Shown here: positions 42,930 through 50,731 of the stretch, one piece after another | Layout of the letters: every line of letters starts with the position of its first letter | How positions within the stretch are numbered: the first letter of the stretch is position 1 | Source of the DNA: a virus | IMG/VR virus record: IMGVR_UViG_3300043548_000091 | Coordinates: 1 to 64,000 of that record | Strand: one strand, 5' to 3' | Length of the DNA: 64,000 bases | The notes under the pieces: generated by a model | Databases searched by the model: none | The model's input: the letters and a program-made list of their open reading frames with translations, nothing else | What the model was told of the DNA's origin: nothing | Position numbers and translations under genes: made by a program

Positions 42930-43276
42930 TTTTTTAACACCTTTACTTTTCTGTACGACTTGACCCCCGCCCGGGTGGCGATGGTGCTGATCATGTTGTC
43001 GCTCAAGCCGAACTCCGCCGCCACGACGGCGTGCTTGACGCCCTGCTTGAGCAGGGCAACTATTTTCTCATTGCGTCGAGTCAGCGCCACCCGCTTGGCA
43101 ATCGTGTCGCTGTGCGGGAACAGGTACTTTTTGATGGTCTTGGTCATCCCATCGTCGATCTCGTACGTGGAGAAGCGGTGCTTGCAGTGCAGGCACTGAC
43201 GCCGACGGCGCAGGAAAGTCTCGATCATTCGCGTATCCAACACCGTCGTGTCCCGCCCGCACTTAGTGCAATTCAC
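42926..43276 (-). CDS. zinc-ribbon/HTH protein, NrdR-like N-terminus
   Basis: 116 residues from GTG 43276 with GGAG six bases upstream (an upstream TTG is less likely). NCTKCGRDTTVLDTR and FLRRRRQCLHCKHRFSTYE reproduce the NrdR-type zinc ribbon (C-x2-C, RRRR-x-C-x2-C-x2-RF). A C-terminal helix-turn-helix (LLKQGVKHAVVAAEFGLSDNMISTIATRAG) replaces the ATP-cone. Probably a DNA-binding regulator or a nucleic-acid adaptor. Confidence 0.7.
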   Translation of the reverse strand: MNCTKCGRDTTVLDTRMIETFLRRRRQCLHCKHRFSTYEIDDGMTKTIKKYLFPHSDTIAKRVALTRRNEKIVALLKQGVKHAVVAAEFGLSDNMISTIATRAGVKSYRKVKVLKK

Positions 43277-43367
43277 GCTCGCTCCACCACAACACGACAC
43301 CAAGGGCCCCGATCAGCACCACGCAGATGGCAAGCAGCAGAAGGACTAGGAAGAAGGTCAGAGTCAT
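43263..43367 (-). CDS. 34-residue membrane peptide
   Basis: ATG 43367 overlaps the previous stop (ATGA). Nearly all hydrophobic (FFLVLLLLAICVVLIGALGVVLWW) with a charged SERELH tail. Could be an early membrane regulator or accidental; the coupling argues it is translated. Confidence 0.55.
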   Translation of the reverse strand: MTLTFFLVLLLLAICVVLIGALGVVLWWSERELH

Positions 43368-43525
43368 GCGAGCGCCTTTATTTTTTCGGCCAACACCCTG
43401 ATGTACTCGCGTGCTTGTTCGACAGGCACTTCGGCGTGATAGAAAATCAGCGCCGCTTCCACAAGTTTCGGGCTTTGCGGGGTGTTGGTGAACACGGCCC
43501 ACAGGTACTCTCGTTTTGCGCTCAT
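43364..43525 (-). CDS. 53-residue helical protein
   Basis: GGAGG six bases before the ATG, which overlaps the previous stop. SAKREYLWAVFTNTPQSPKLVEAAL, then EQAREYIRVLAEKIK. Alpha/beta mini-fold, no family. One of a run of small early proteins joined by overlaps. Confidence 0.6.
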   Translation of the reverse strand: MSAKREYLWAVFTNTPQSPKLVEAALIFYHAEVPVEQAREYIRVLAEKIKALA

Positions 43526-43752
43526 TCCAAACCTCCGTACATTGACCACTCCCTAGCCTTCTCCACCATGAACAGCCCCTCGGCCCGGGTCATCTTGGAT
43601 GAGCGCACGAACAGTTCGCCCTCCCAGTCGTAGGCGATGATCATCACATCGCTCAGGCCACCATCCTCACACATATCCAGTGCCGACTTAAGCGCCTGCT
43701 CTGGGGTGTAGTTCACGCTGGCTGGCAGATGGGTTACTTTCTCGTTGTTCAT
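43522..43752 (-). CDS. 76-residue early protein
   Basis: ATG 43752 shares a base with the preceding TGA. NNEKVTHLPASVNYTPEQALKSALDMCEDG and DVMIIAYDWEGELFVRSSKMTRAEGLFMVEKAREWS: the small alpha/beta protein pattern seen in phage early regions (GELFVRSSKMT). The longer frame to 44076 is an unsupported extension. Confidence 0.65.
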   Translation of the reverse strand: MNNEKVTHLPASVNYTPEQALKSALDMCEDGGLSDVMIIAYDWEGELFVRSSKMTRAEGLFMVEKAREWSMYGGLE

Positions 43753-43889
43753 CAGTACCCCCACCGGATGCGAAAGCACACCAGATAGAGGTGCAGGACA
43801 AACTCGTTGCCGCCGCTGAAAAACCCCACGGCAAAGCACGGCCACAGGCGCGGGAAAAACTCGGTGGTCAGGTGCAAACTTTTTCTCAT
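43752..43889 (-). CDS. 45-residue aromatic membrane-associated protein
   Basis: AAAGGAGAAGGT precedes the ATG. Product MRKSLHLTTEFFPRLWPCFAV, then GGNEFVLHLYLVCFRIRWGY: aromatic-rich with two short hydrophobic stretches and two Cys. Tight overlap with both neighbours (ATGA before, TGATG after) argues it is real. Function unknown. Confidence 0.6.
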   Translation of the reverse strand: MRKSLHLTTEFFPRLWPCFAVGFFSGGNEFVLHLYLVCFRIRWGY

Positions 43890-44257
43890 ACCTTCTCCTT
43901 TGCTGCGGCGATGGCAGCGAGAACCAAATCACGCCGCACGTTTTCTTCATGTTCGTCGCTGTTGTATTTGCGGTTCGTAAACCCATCGCTCCAGCAAGAT
44001 GCAACCATGCTCTCCAGCGCCTCCAGCAGTTGCGCGTTGAGCCGCTTGGCCTCGCCATACGCTTCCAGCTTTTCAATCTGAGGCGTCGCCATTCGGTTCA
44101 CCGCCTTGTCCACGCTGGACTGCATCTGCTTTTGCATGCCGTCGATAAATCCGCGTTCATATTCAGCGCTGGCATTCAGGGGCCGCTTTACGTTTTCACG
44201 CTCGCAGCCGCTACGTTTGCAAAATCCCCCACACGATGAGCATTGACGTTCAGTCAT
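43886..44257 (-). CDS. Cys-rich/helical early protein
   Basis: 123 residues. An N-terminal Cys cluster (QCSSCGGFCKRSGC) may bind zinc, followed by long helices (MQKQMQSSVDKAVNRMATPQIEKLEAYGEAKRL, LEALESMVAS). ATG 44257 overlaps the upstream gene by 8 bases; its own stop couples to the next ATG. No known family. Confidence 0.6.
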   Translation of the reverse strand: MTERQCSSCGGFCKRSGCERENVKRPLNASAEYERGFIDGMQKQMQSSVDKAVNRMATPQIEKLEAYGEAKRLNAQLLEALESMVASCWSDGFTNRKYNSDEHEENVRRDLVLAAIAAAKEKV

Positions 44258-44615
44258 ACCCCACCCCCGGGTCAGGCATCGTTACCTCCGCGACGTAGAT
44301 TGGGCGCGCCGTGTCCTGTTCTGGTTGTGGAAACGCTCTTGCTCCTTCTGAACCACAAGCAGGACACTCAAAATACTGCCAACCTTTTAGGGACAATCTT
44401 TCGGCGTGCTCCTGCTTCTCGGCCTGCTCGCCTTTCATCCCATCGCTAGCCGCAGCAAAGGCTTCCTCTGCGCGTTGGATGCGCTCGGCCTGCTCAATGG
44501 CGAGGCGCAGGGCGGTGATGGCGTCCATTCCTTGATTCACAAAGTCTTGGTCGCTCATCTCGTTGGTCAGGTCGATCAGCGCCTCCAGCGCTTGCTTCAT
44601 GGCGTCGATGCTCAT
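44250..44615 (-). CDS. helical early protein with a Cys pair
   Basis: 121 residues. MSIDAMKQALEALIDLTNEMSD and AITALRLAIEQAERIQRAEEAF form helices; CPACGSEG near residue 85 may be a zinc knuckle. Similar 'ALRLAIEQAE' helical proteins are common in early phage regions. Function unknown. Confidence 0.6.
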   Translation of the reverse strand: MSIDAMKQALEALIDLTNEMSDQDFVNQGMDAITALRLAIEQAERIQRAEEAFAAASDGMKGEQAEKQEHAERLSLKGWQYFECPACGSEGARAFPQPEQDTARPIYVAEVTMPDPGVGYD

Positions 44616-44710
44616 CCCAGCACCTCATAAAGCAAAAGGCCCACCGCCACCACGACCAGCCAGAACTTCAGGTTGAACAGGAAGTCCGCACGCTTTTCGT
44701 CTTCGTTCAT
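44612..44710 (-). CDS. 32-residue single-span membrane protein
   Basis: GAGGGAAC upstream of the ATG and ATGA overlaps at both ends. NEDEKRADFLFN is charged and polar, then KFWLVVVAVGLLLYEVLG spans the membrane. One of several micro-proteins here. Confidence 0.6.
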   Translation of the reverse strand: MNEDEKRADFLFNLKFWLVVVAVGLLLYEVLG

Positions 44711-44952
44711 TGTTCCCTCGCTTTCAGCATCGCGTCGGCCATTTCATACGCAGTTAACGCAGTGAACTTCGTTGCCGCCATGTCATTCGTGGTGTGTTCA
44801 GCTACAGCCTCTCGCCAGTCTGCGCTACTGATCAGTCCCTGCATCGCCTTGGCCGCGAAGTAGTCGCGCAGGGTCATGCCTTCTTCATTCACCATCACCT
44901 TCCGTTCAAGGTCATACGCCTCACACGGAAAAGCCGGGCCCCCGGTACTCAT
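44707..44952 (-). CDS. conserved small phage protein (GMTLRDYFAAKAM)
   Basis: 81 residues with STGGPAFPCEAYDL and EEGMTLRDYFAAKAMQGL, then a helix ending AYEMADAMLKAREQ. This conserved early phage protein (GGPAFP...MTLRDYFAA...DAML) is recognised from many tailed phages, but its role is not known. Start overlaps the upstream stop. Confidence 0.8.
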   Translation of the reverse strand: MSTGGPAFPCEAYDLERKVMVNEEGMTLRDYFAAKAMQGLISSADWREAVAEHTTNDMAATKFTALTAYEMADAMLKAREQ

Positions 44953-45152
44953 TTCACCCTCCGCACGGCAGGCTCCCAGTGGGTCTCGGGCACGCGCTCA
45001 GGTGGGGGCGGGGTCATCTTCTCGCTGGGCGGTGTCCAGCCAAACCTGCGCCACGTAGCCTGCACGTCAGCGCCACGCTGATAGCTGAACTTGATGTCGG
45101 TCACGCGCACGCTGGGCATGGTCAGGCTGGGGTGATGCGTTTCTTTGGTCAT
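44949..45152 (-). CDS. 67-residue early protein
   Basis: AAAGGAAAGCGCC before the ATG; stop overlaps the next gene (ATGA). SVRVTDIKFSYQRGADVQATWRRFGWTPPS with a Pro-rich, basic end. The FGWTPPSE part is seen in other small phage proteins. Function unknown. Confidence 0.6.
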   Translation of the reverse strand: MTKETHHPSLTMPSVRVTDIKFSYQRGADVQATWRRFGWTPPSEKMTPPPPERVPETHWEPAVRRVK

Positions 45153-45164
45153 GGCGCTTTCCTT

Positions 45165-46067
45165 TCAGTTGAAAATCTTCTGGAGTTCTTCGTACACGGC
45201 CTTGGCCTGAATGACGGACAACCCGTTGAGCACATCAGTCGGGGACCACGCGCCGGGCGCGGGGCGCAACACCAGCGAAGGCGCATTCTCCTCCACCATG
45301 GGCTTGCTGCGCCGCACAACTTTCATCTGCTTGCGCTGCGCCCTACGCGCAGCCTTCTCCTCCTGCAAGCGCTGTTGCTGCTTCCTGAACGCGCTGGGGG
45401 ACTTGAGCGGTTGGTACTCAGCGACGATTGTGCGCATCCCTTTGGAGTCTCCTTCGGCTGCACCCTGCGCCAGCATCGAGGCGAGGATCGAACTGACCGA
45501 GGTGCGGTTGAACCCCTTGGCCTCCAGCGCGCGGATGGTCTCCATGCGTGTGCATCCGGGGTTGTCGCGCACGTAGTTGAAGGTCTCGCGAGACACGTTG
45601 TTGGTGGGTGCGAACAGATGTTTCATTGGTTTCTCCTTGGGTTGCGTGGTTGCGGTTTCAGTGATGACGGCTGCGCCGCCTTCGTCGTCCCAGTCTGCCG
45701 GGATGGCAGGCTGGTTTAGGGTCGCCTCGGGGAGAGGCATCACGCTTTTTTGCGCGAGCGCAGATTGCAAAGCGTCTTGTAAAGAAGGCATGACCGTTCC
45801 TTTCTCTTTGGTCTGGGTAAGTTGTTTAATGTGGGCGACCCACTCAGCGATCTCGTGCTTGCGATACAGCGGGACGTTGCGTTTGCCACAGCGCAGTACG
45901 GGGGCGGGGGCTCCAGAGTGCTGATGCGCCATGCGCCCGTACCACTGCGGGGTTACCCCCGCTGCCTCGCAGCACTCTCTGAGGTTGAACAAGGGCGAGT
46001 GTTTGATGCCCGCCTCCTTGTCTGCCAGCCTGCGGTAGTGCATGGCAGCAATAGACTCGTATTTCAC
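45165..46067 (-). CDS. two-HTH early regulator-like protein with internal start
   Basis: 300 residues from GTG 46067 (AAAGGAG upstream). N-terminal part is MerR/winged-helix-like (SPLFNLRECCEAAGVTPQWYGRMA); C-terminal part has a second winged helix (NYVRDNPGCTRMETIRALEAKGFNRTSVSSILASML) and a basic tail. An in-frame ATG at 45626 (MKHLFAPTN) is preceded by AAGGAGAAACCA, the leader used for many neighbours, so a 153-residue short product is likely too. A further in-frame ATG at 45791 has AAAGGA. Possible fusion of once separate genes. Confidence 0.65.
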   Translation of the reverse strand: MKYESIAAMHYRRLADKEAGIKHSPLFNLRECCEAAGVTPQWYGRMAHQHSGAPAPVLRCGKRNVPLYRKHEIAEWVAHIKQLTQTKEKGTVMPSLQDALQSALAQKSVMPLPEATLNQPAIPADWDDEGGAAVITETATTQPKEKPMKHLFAPTNNVSRETFNYVRDNPGCTRMETIRALEAKGFNRTSVSSILASMLAQGAAEGDSKGMRTIVAEYQPLKSPSAFRKQQQRLQEEKAARRAQRKQMKVVRRSKPMVEENAPSLVLRPAPGAWSPTDVLNGLSVIQAKAVYEELQKIFN

Positions 46068-46086
46068 ATATCACTCCTTTCGCAGG

Positions 46087-46959
46087 TCAGAAACTGAACT
46101 TATCGAGGATTGCATCGACGTTCTTCTTCACGTCGTCACGGACAGCGGCGTTCTTGCGTAGCTCTGTGGGGGACACGTTGCACAGAAGCTGCTCCAACTG
46201 GCTGCGCGTGGACTCAAGGTCGGCATCCCCGGTGACGTTCAGCGCCTTGGTCATGTCGCACAACTCCAGCGCACCCTCGACGAGCGAGTCGTGGAACTTG
46301 CGGGGCTTGGCCTCACCCGCCACGTAGTCGGTGGTCAGGCGGTCGGACATGCGCTTCAAGTGATCCCCGAGGCGCTTGCGCACATCGGCCATGGCTTGCT
46401 CCACTCGCTCGTCGGCAAGGCGTTGCAGCTTGGCTTTGATGTCGTCCATGGCTGCGTTGCCTACGTCAATCCTAAAATCTCCCGCCGTCGGCACAGGCAT
46501 GTAGTTCACCCGGAAGCTGAACTTGGTCATGATCTCGTTCTGCGAGGGATAGTCGTCGCGCTTGAACATGTCGCCCAGCGCCATCGCCTGTGCCGTGATC
46601 AGCGTCGGGTAGATGGTCACGAAGTTCTTGACCAAGTCCTCGAACTCTTGCTCAAGCTCGTTCATCTTGGTGGCGAACTTCTCGAAGTTGATGGTGGGCA
46701 GCAGGCGCAGCCCCGAGTCGGACCACGGCAGGGTGTTGTCGTACACGTACTGGCGAGCACGACCGATCATGGACTGGATGACCTCCAGTTCGTTGCGACC
46801 TGCCAGCAGGTGCTTGTTGACGCGGGCTGCGTCCTTGGCCCCGGCACGCTTGGCCGTGACGACTTCCTCGGTTGCGCCCTTGTCGAGCTTGCGTGCGGTC
46901 CACACACTGGCGTTGAATTCTGCGAGCATGGCGCAGGTGTCGATGTTGTAACGGGTCAT
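46087..46959 (-). CDS. DUF3150-like protein of the MoxR/VWA module
   Basis: 290 residues after AAAGGAGAACCAACC. Charged helical protein with SVWTARKLDKGATEEVV, AGRNELEVIQSMIGRARQYVYDNTLPWSDSGLRLLPT and FEKFATKMNELEQEFEDLV. The length and the TLPW-D-G-RLLP pattern resemble DUF3150 proteins, which in phages tend to sit beside MoxR-type ATPase and VWA genes, as here. Function unknown; probably a partner or substrate of that machine. Confidence 0.7.
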   Translation of the reverse strand: MTRYNIDTCAMLAEFNASVWTARKLDKGATEEVVTAKRAGAKDAARVNKHLLAGRNELEVIQSMIGRARQYVYDNTLPWSDSGLRLLPTINFEKFATKMNELEQEFEDLVKNFVTIYPTLITAQAMALGDMFKRDDYPSQNEIMTKFSFRVNYMPVPTAGDFRIDVGNAAMDDIKAKLQRLADERVEQAMADVRKRLGDHLKRMSDRLTTDYVAGEAKPRKFHDSLVEGALELCDMTKALNVTGDADLESTRSQLEQLLCNVSPTELRKNAAVRDDVKKNVDAILDKFSF

Positions 46960-46980
46960 GGTTGGTTCTCCTTTGGTTGA

Positions 46981-48171
46981 TCAAGCGGTAATGCGCAGCA
47001 CCTTGCCGCGCTGGGGGACGAAGTCGTCGTTCTCCACTACACCCCAGAGCACAGGCAACTCGGGCAAGCGATACTCGGACTCGATGTAGCCGTCGGTCAG
47101 CATGATGACTGCCTTGGGCTTGTATTGCTTCTCAGCAATGTAGTCAGCGACGCACGACACAGTAGTGCCGCCGCCACCCTTGGGGCTCATGAGGTCCCCG
47201 ATCTTGTCGAACTGGTCAGGCGCGAACTCTTGGTCACCCGCCACGCTGGTGTCCCACCACAGCACACGAACCTTCTCGGGCTTGGCGTGCTGGCAGACAC
47301 GGGCAATCTCGCCGAACACGATGGGGTAGGCCCAGTGCATGGAGCCGGACGTGTCACACGCCACGATGATCTCGCCCACGTTCTCGTCGAAGTGGGACGG
47401 CATGATGAACCCCGAGGCAAGCATGCGGCGGTTGGGAGGACAGAAGCGCGAGTTCTCATCGCCCTTGCACACGTTGTTGATGAAGTCCGTGAGTGCGTCC
47501 TTCCAGTTGGTGCGCCGCTCAGCCATGGTGCCGAAGATGTCCTTGCCACCCTCCTTGTCCCCGCGCAGCTTGCGCGAGAGCAACTCGCCTTGGCGGTTGG
47601 CATCGTCGATCATCTTCTCCAGCTTCTCACGCGCCTCGACGGGTAGCTCCTCGGGGGACATCTGGTGCTCGTCCATCGGGTCGCCCTGCCCGGACTGCTG
47701 CTCGGGGTTGTCCTTGGCATCTTGGAGCAACGCGTGCAGCACCTGCGGGAAGGACATGCCCTCGTACTTGGCATCCACCAGCGGCGGGACCTTGGTCGGG
47801 CGCTCGACGAACTTGAACTCGGGGTCAAGCTCCTCGATCATGGCGTTGACCACATAGTCCGCTGCCATGTTGGATAGCTGGCCGTGCTTCTTAAACAGGT
47901 CAACGTAGTAGGGCAGCACGCAGTGCTTGAGCGCCACATGGAAGTTCTCGTGCAGCACGAGGTAGCGCAGTTGCTTGCGCGTCATGTCGCCGATGAACTC
48001 GGCACCATACAGCTTGTCCTTGCCGTTGGTGCACGCCGTCGGGATGGCGGGCGATGTCTCGGACTTACCCATGGCGATAACGCCAGCAAGACGCGAGAAC
48101 TGAGGGTGGCGCATGCAGTCGATGTTGGCTGCTTGAATGCGCTGGTTGGGTGTCAGCTTGTCGAAGCTCAT
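46981..48171 (-). CDS. VWA/metallopeptidase-like partner of the MoxR ATPase
   Basis: 396 residues from ATG 48171 (leader AAAGGAGAACCAACC); the longer frame to 48288 is unsupported. N-terminal putative metallopeptidase domain of the DUF2201 type with VLHENFHVALKH (H74, E75, H78). C-terminal von Willebrand A-like domain with MIDAS residues in CDTSGSMH (D273, S275, S277), GGTTV and LTDGY (D360). Metal-dependent adhesion plus a peptidase-like site suits a protein remodelled by the neighbouring AAA+ protein. Confidence 0.85.
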   Translation of the reverse strand: MSFDKLTPNQRIQAANIDCMRHPQFSRLAGVIAMGKSETSPAIPTACTNGKDKLYGAEFIGDMTRKQLRYLVLHENFHVALKHCVLPYYVDLFKKHGQLSNMAADYVVNAMIEELDPEFKFVERPTKVPPLVDAKYEGMSFPQVLHALLQDAKDNPEQQSGQGDPMDEHQMSPEELPVEAREKLEKMIDDANRQGELLSRKLRGDKEGGKDIFGTMAERRTNWKDALTDFINNVCKGDENSRFCPPNRRMLASGFIMPSHFDENVGEIIVACDTSGSMHWAYPIVFGEIARVCQHAKPEKVRVLWWDTSVAGDQEFAPDQFDKIGDLMSPKGGGGTTVSCVADYIAEKQYKPKAVIMLTDGYIESEYRLPELPVLWGVVENDDFVPQRGKVLRITA

Positions 48172-48509
48172 GGTTGGTTCTCCTTTGGTATTGACGTGGG
48201 GTCCCACTCGGATGGGTGGAACAACTCCCTGTGGTCGGCGTTGCGCCGCGTGAACTCGAACTCCCCCACCCCATACTGCATAGCCCACAGGTGGGCCATG
48301 TTCTCTAGGATGGTGGCGTGGTCGTGGTTGTAGTCGTGATGATCAGAGCGCGCCAGCAGGAACGTGCGCTTGGACTTGATACCCGTGTACCCACAGACCG
48401 AGAGCACGATCCACGCCTTTTGCTTCCAGACCGAACCGCGCAGGACGATCTCGCCCTTGCGATTCAGGCACAACGGATGCAGCGGCTTGATGAACCGGAG
48501 GTTGTTCAC
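48168..48509 (-). CDS. small protein between MoxR and VWA genes
   Basis: 113 residues from a GTG overlapping the ATPase stop (GTGA). Beta-rich N-terminus (VNNLRFIKPLHPLCLNRKG, GSVWKQKAWIVLSVCGY), then HHDYNHDHATILENM and a Trp-containing end. His/Asp cluster could bind metal. Its stop overlaps the VWA start, so all three are translated together. Confidence 0.6.
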   Translation of the reverse strand: MNNLRFIKPLHPLCLNRKGEIVLRGSVWKQKAWIVLSVCGYTGIKSKRTFLLARSDHHDYNHDHATILENMAHLWAMQYGVGEFEFTRRNADHRELFHPSEWDPTSIPKENQP

Positions 48510-49633
48510 TTGGTGCTGAAGAAAATCTTGTGAGCAGCCAGCATCTTGCCGAAGTTGGCCAGCGTCACATAGATGGCAGTGCGCGAGGACTGCGCCACTG
48601 TGTTGCAGAAGATCGACTGAATCTCTGCCTTCATGCGCCACACATACTCGACGATCTTCTCTGCGTCCTCGCGGTTGTCACAGCGGGAGACGAACTGGAA
48701 AATCTGCACAAGCTGTGCGGTGGGGTTGTCAGACAGCGGCGCAGTGGCAGGGTCCTTGAGCACGCGGTCATACGAGCAGATGTCACGACCGAAGCGAACG
48801 AACGCCGACAGGTTCTGCGCTGCCACCTCACCGATAGCGCCAGCGATAGCCGACTCCAACGTGTCGTCGTCGAGCACGCCATCACCCTCCTGCAAGATGT
48901 CCGACGCTGCCACAAGGGAGCGAGGCGTGACGTAGGCCGTGGCAGTCGAGCGAGGGTTGAAGATCATGCCGTTGTCCTTGGACAAGTCCTTGCCCTCGAA
49001 CTTGCCGCCCTTCTCGTAGTCGAGGAACGAATCAAAGATTTGCGGGTAGCTGTTGGCAAAGGCGATGATCGACGCGTTGAGACCGCGCGGGATGGCGAAG
49101 TTGTTGACCCACTCCTCCATGGTGGGCTTGCGCATCTTGACGAAAACCAAACGATTCCTGAGATGCGCCTGAATCGAATCGCCCAGACCCTCGATGGCGA
49201 GGTTGGTAAAGCACACCACAGTGCTGCCCTCGGGCATGTGGAAGTTGCCGACACGACGCTCGTAGACGACGGGAGCCAGCACGTTCTTGATGAACTGCGG
49301 AGCCTTGGCAATCTCATCGAGACCCACGAGGATCGGCTTGCTGCCGTTGACCCCGAGTTGGTTGTGCTTGCTCACACCGAAGCGCTCGTTGGGTAGCTCA
49401 CGCGAGACGCCGTTCTCAGTGTCGAGGCAAGGCATCCACACCGAGCCATCAGAGAGTTGCGTGCAGTCAACCGGATCGACAGCGATGTGGTCAGCGAACT
49501 TGGGGCTCGCCTTGAGGGCGTGGAACAGCGCGGTCTTGCCGATGCCGTTCTCACCCTCGACGATGATGGTGCGCTTGTGGCCCACAGCGGCGATGAGGGC
49601 GACGACTTGGGAAAAGGAAAGAAGTTTTGACAT
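48506..49633 (-). CDS. MoxR-type AAA+ ATPase
   Basis: 375 residues from ATG 49633 (CGGAG upstream; in-frame 49651 less likely). Walker A VEGENGIGKT (27-34), Walker B ILVGLDEIA (D106, E107), and a second region with VVCFTNLAIEGLG (sensor 1), NRLVFVKMRKP and TPRSLVAASDIL (sensor 2 area). MoxR ATPases usually activate VWA proteins or remodel complexes; the VWA gene is two genes downstream. Promoter and palindrome lie in its 5' leader. Confidence 0.87.
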   Translation of the reverse strand: MSKLLSFSQVVALIAAVGHKRTIIVEGENGIGKTALFHALKASPKFADHIAVDPVDCTQLSDGSVWMPCLDTENGVSRELPNERFGVSKHNQLGVNGSKPILVGLDEIAKAPQFIKNVLAPVVYERRVGNFHMPEGSTVVCFTNLAIEGLGDSIQAHLRNRLVFVKMRKPTMEEWVNNFAIPRGLNASIIAFANSYPQIFDSFLDYEKGGKFEGKDLSKDNGMIFNPRSTATAYVTPRSLVAASDILQEGDGVLDDDTLESAIAGAIGEVAAQNLSAFVRFGRDICSYDRVLKDPATAPLSDNPTAQLVQIFQFVSRCDNREDAEKIVEYVWRMKAEIQSIFCNTVAQSSRTAIYVTLANFGKMLAAHKIFFSTK

Positions 49634-49666
49634 GTTGAATCTCCGTTGCAAAAAATGTTTGTAGAT

Positions 49667-49689
49667 GTTGCGGACACAGTGTCCGCAAC
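49667..49689. repeat. palindrome copy 1 (core GCGGACA-N3-TGTCCGC)
   Basis: Perfect 11-base arms (GTTGCGGACAC and GTGTCCGCAAC) around a single A. On the - strand it starts 14 bases downstream of the candidate -10 at 49703, so it would lie at the start of the MoxR transcript. Operator or leader hairpin. Confidence 0.75.
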
Positions 49690-49702
49690 TTGTTGTGGTG
49701 TC

Positions 49703-49731
49703 AGTATAGCTGTGTGTCTAGTGTTGGACAA
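49703..49731 (-). promoter_or_regulatory. candidate promoter for the MoxR operon
   Basis: On the - strand TTGTCC (49731-49726), a 17-base spacer and TATACT (49708-49703), a good sigma-70 match. It lies in the 112-base gap upstream of the ATPase gene, directly before palindrome copy 1. Confidence 0.6.
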
Positions 49732-49745
49732 CTCCTTTCTGTGGG

Positions 49746-50705
49746 TTACTGAGTGTGGATATTGCTTAGAACTAATTGTTCACGGCGAGGGAATTGCGGG
49801 TACTCCGTGTACCCATTGGTTCGATCTAACACCAGCGCCTGCTGCACCTTGGCCCATACCGCCTGAATCAGTTGCGCCTCAGTGATCGGCGCGATGTCGT
49901 CGTACGTGGGGTCTTGGCGGTTGCCCCACTGCAAGAAGCCCTTCTCCACCGCACGTCGGCTGGCGATGCTGTCGAACACTGACTCGGCCAAGTCCATGAA
50001 GGTCTCGACCTCACCCTCTGCGGGCTGGATGCCAAGCACGAGGGAGTTGTGCAGGTCGCGCAGCGTGTCCACTTGCGGCGTGTAGAGGTTGATCCCCCGG
50101 AAGATTTGCCCCGTCGAGCGGTCGAACGCCACGCGCTCAACGAACTGCGGTATCTGCATGGCTGCCAGCGTGAACAGCGGGTCGAACAGCTTGCGTGCCT
50201 CGGCCCGTGCCTTCTTGTCCTCGGGGCTGCTGACCTTGCGATAGATGCGCGTGTGCCGGGACTTACCCACCATGAGGGCGTTGCCCGGCGTGAACCATGC
50301 TTGGACAGAGAAGGGCATGCCCGGCTCGATAGCGCGGGTTGTGACCGGCATGATCACCTCCTCGCCACTGGTGGTGCGCACACGGCAGATGTCACTGACA
50401 CCCAGCACGTCCCACATGAACCCCTTGCTGGTCTGCGAGCCGTCGCCTTGGTACTCACGCAACTCGTTGCCCTCGGCGTCGGGCTTGTGAAAGCGCGCCA
50501 TCACTGTGCTGTACAGCACGAGGTCGTATGACTCGCCGTTGTCATTCTTTTCTATGCGGTAGTGGTACGAGCTTGTGTCCTTGAGTGGGCGCTGGCTGCT
50601 GTGCCACTTGCGCGAACGTGGGGGCAGCTTGGTCTTCTCGAAGTAGGCGTGTGCCTGTGCGTAGTTGTGGATGCTGGGCAGCACCCAAGTTTTTCCTGCA
50701 AACAT
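49746..50705 (-). CDS. 319-residue early protein of unknown function
   Basis: AAGGAGAACCAACT leader. MFAGKTWVLPSIHNYAQAHAYFEKTKLPPRSRKW, a beta-rich middle (YDLVLYSTVMARFHKP) and a helical C-terminus (DPLFTLAAMQIPQFVERVAFD, TLRDLHNSLVLG). No enzymatic motif is recognised. It lies just upstream of the MoxR operon, so it may belong to the same process. Probably soluble. Confidence 0.6.
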   Translation of the reverse strand: MFAGKTWVLPSIHNYAQAHAYFEKTKLPPRSRKWHSSQRPLKDTSSYHYRIEKNDNGESYDLVLYSTVMARFHKPDAEGNELREYQGDGSQTSKGFMWDVLGVSDICRVRTTSGEEVIMPVTTRAIEPGMPFSVQAWFTPGNALMVGKSRHTRIYRKVSSPEDKKARAEARKLFDPLFTLAAMQIPQFVERVAFDRSTGQIFRGINLYTPQVDTLRDLHNSLVLGIQPAEGEVETFMDLAESVFDSIASRRAVEKGFLQWGNRQDPTYDDIAPITEAQLIQAVWAKVQQALVLDRTNGYTEYPQFPRREQLVLSNIHTQ

Positions 50706-50731
50706 AGTTGGTTCTCCTTCACTGGTTGGGG

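Noticed and set aside
49372-49731. 119-codon - strand frame starting in the MoxR leader and reading palindrome copy 1 as QQVADTVSA
   Set aside because: It runs out of frame through the ATPase gene. The resemblance to LADTLSA in the 51707 gene follows automatically from the shared DNA palindrome and is not evidence of a protein motif.
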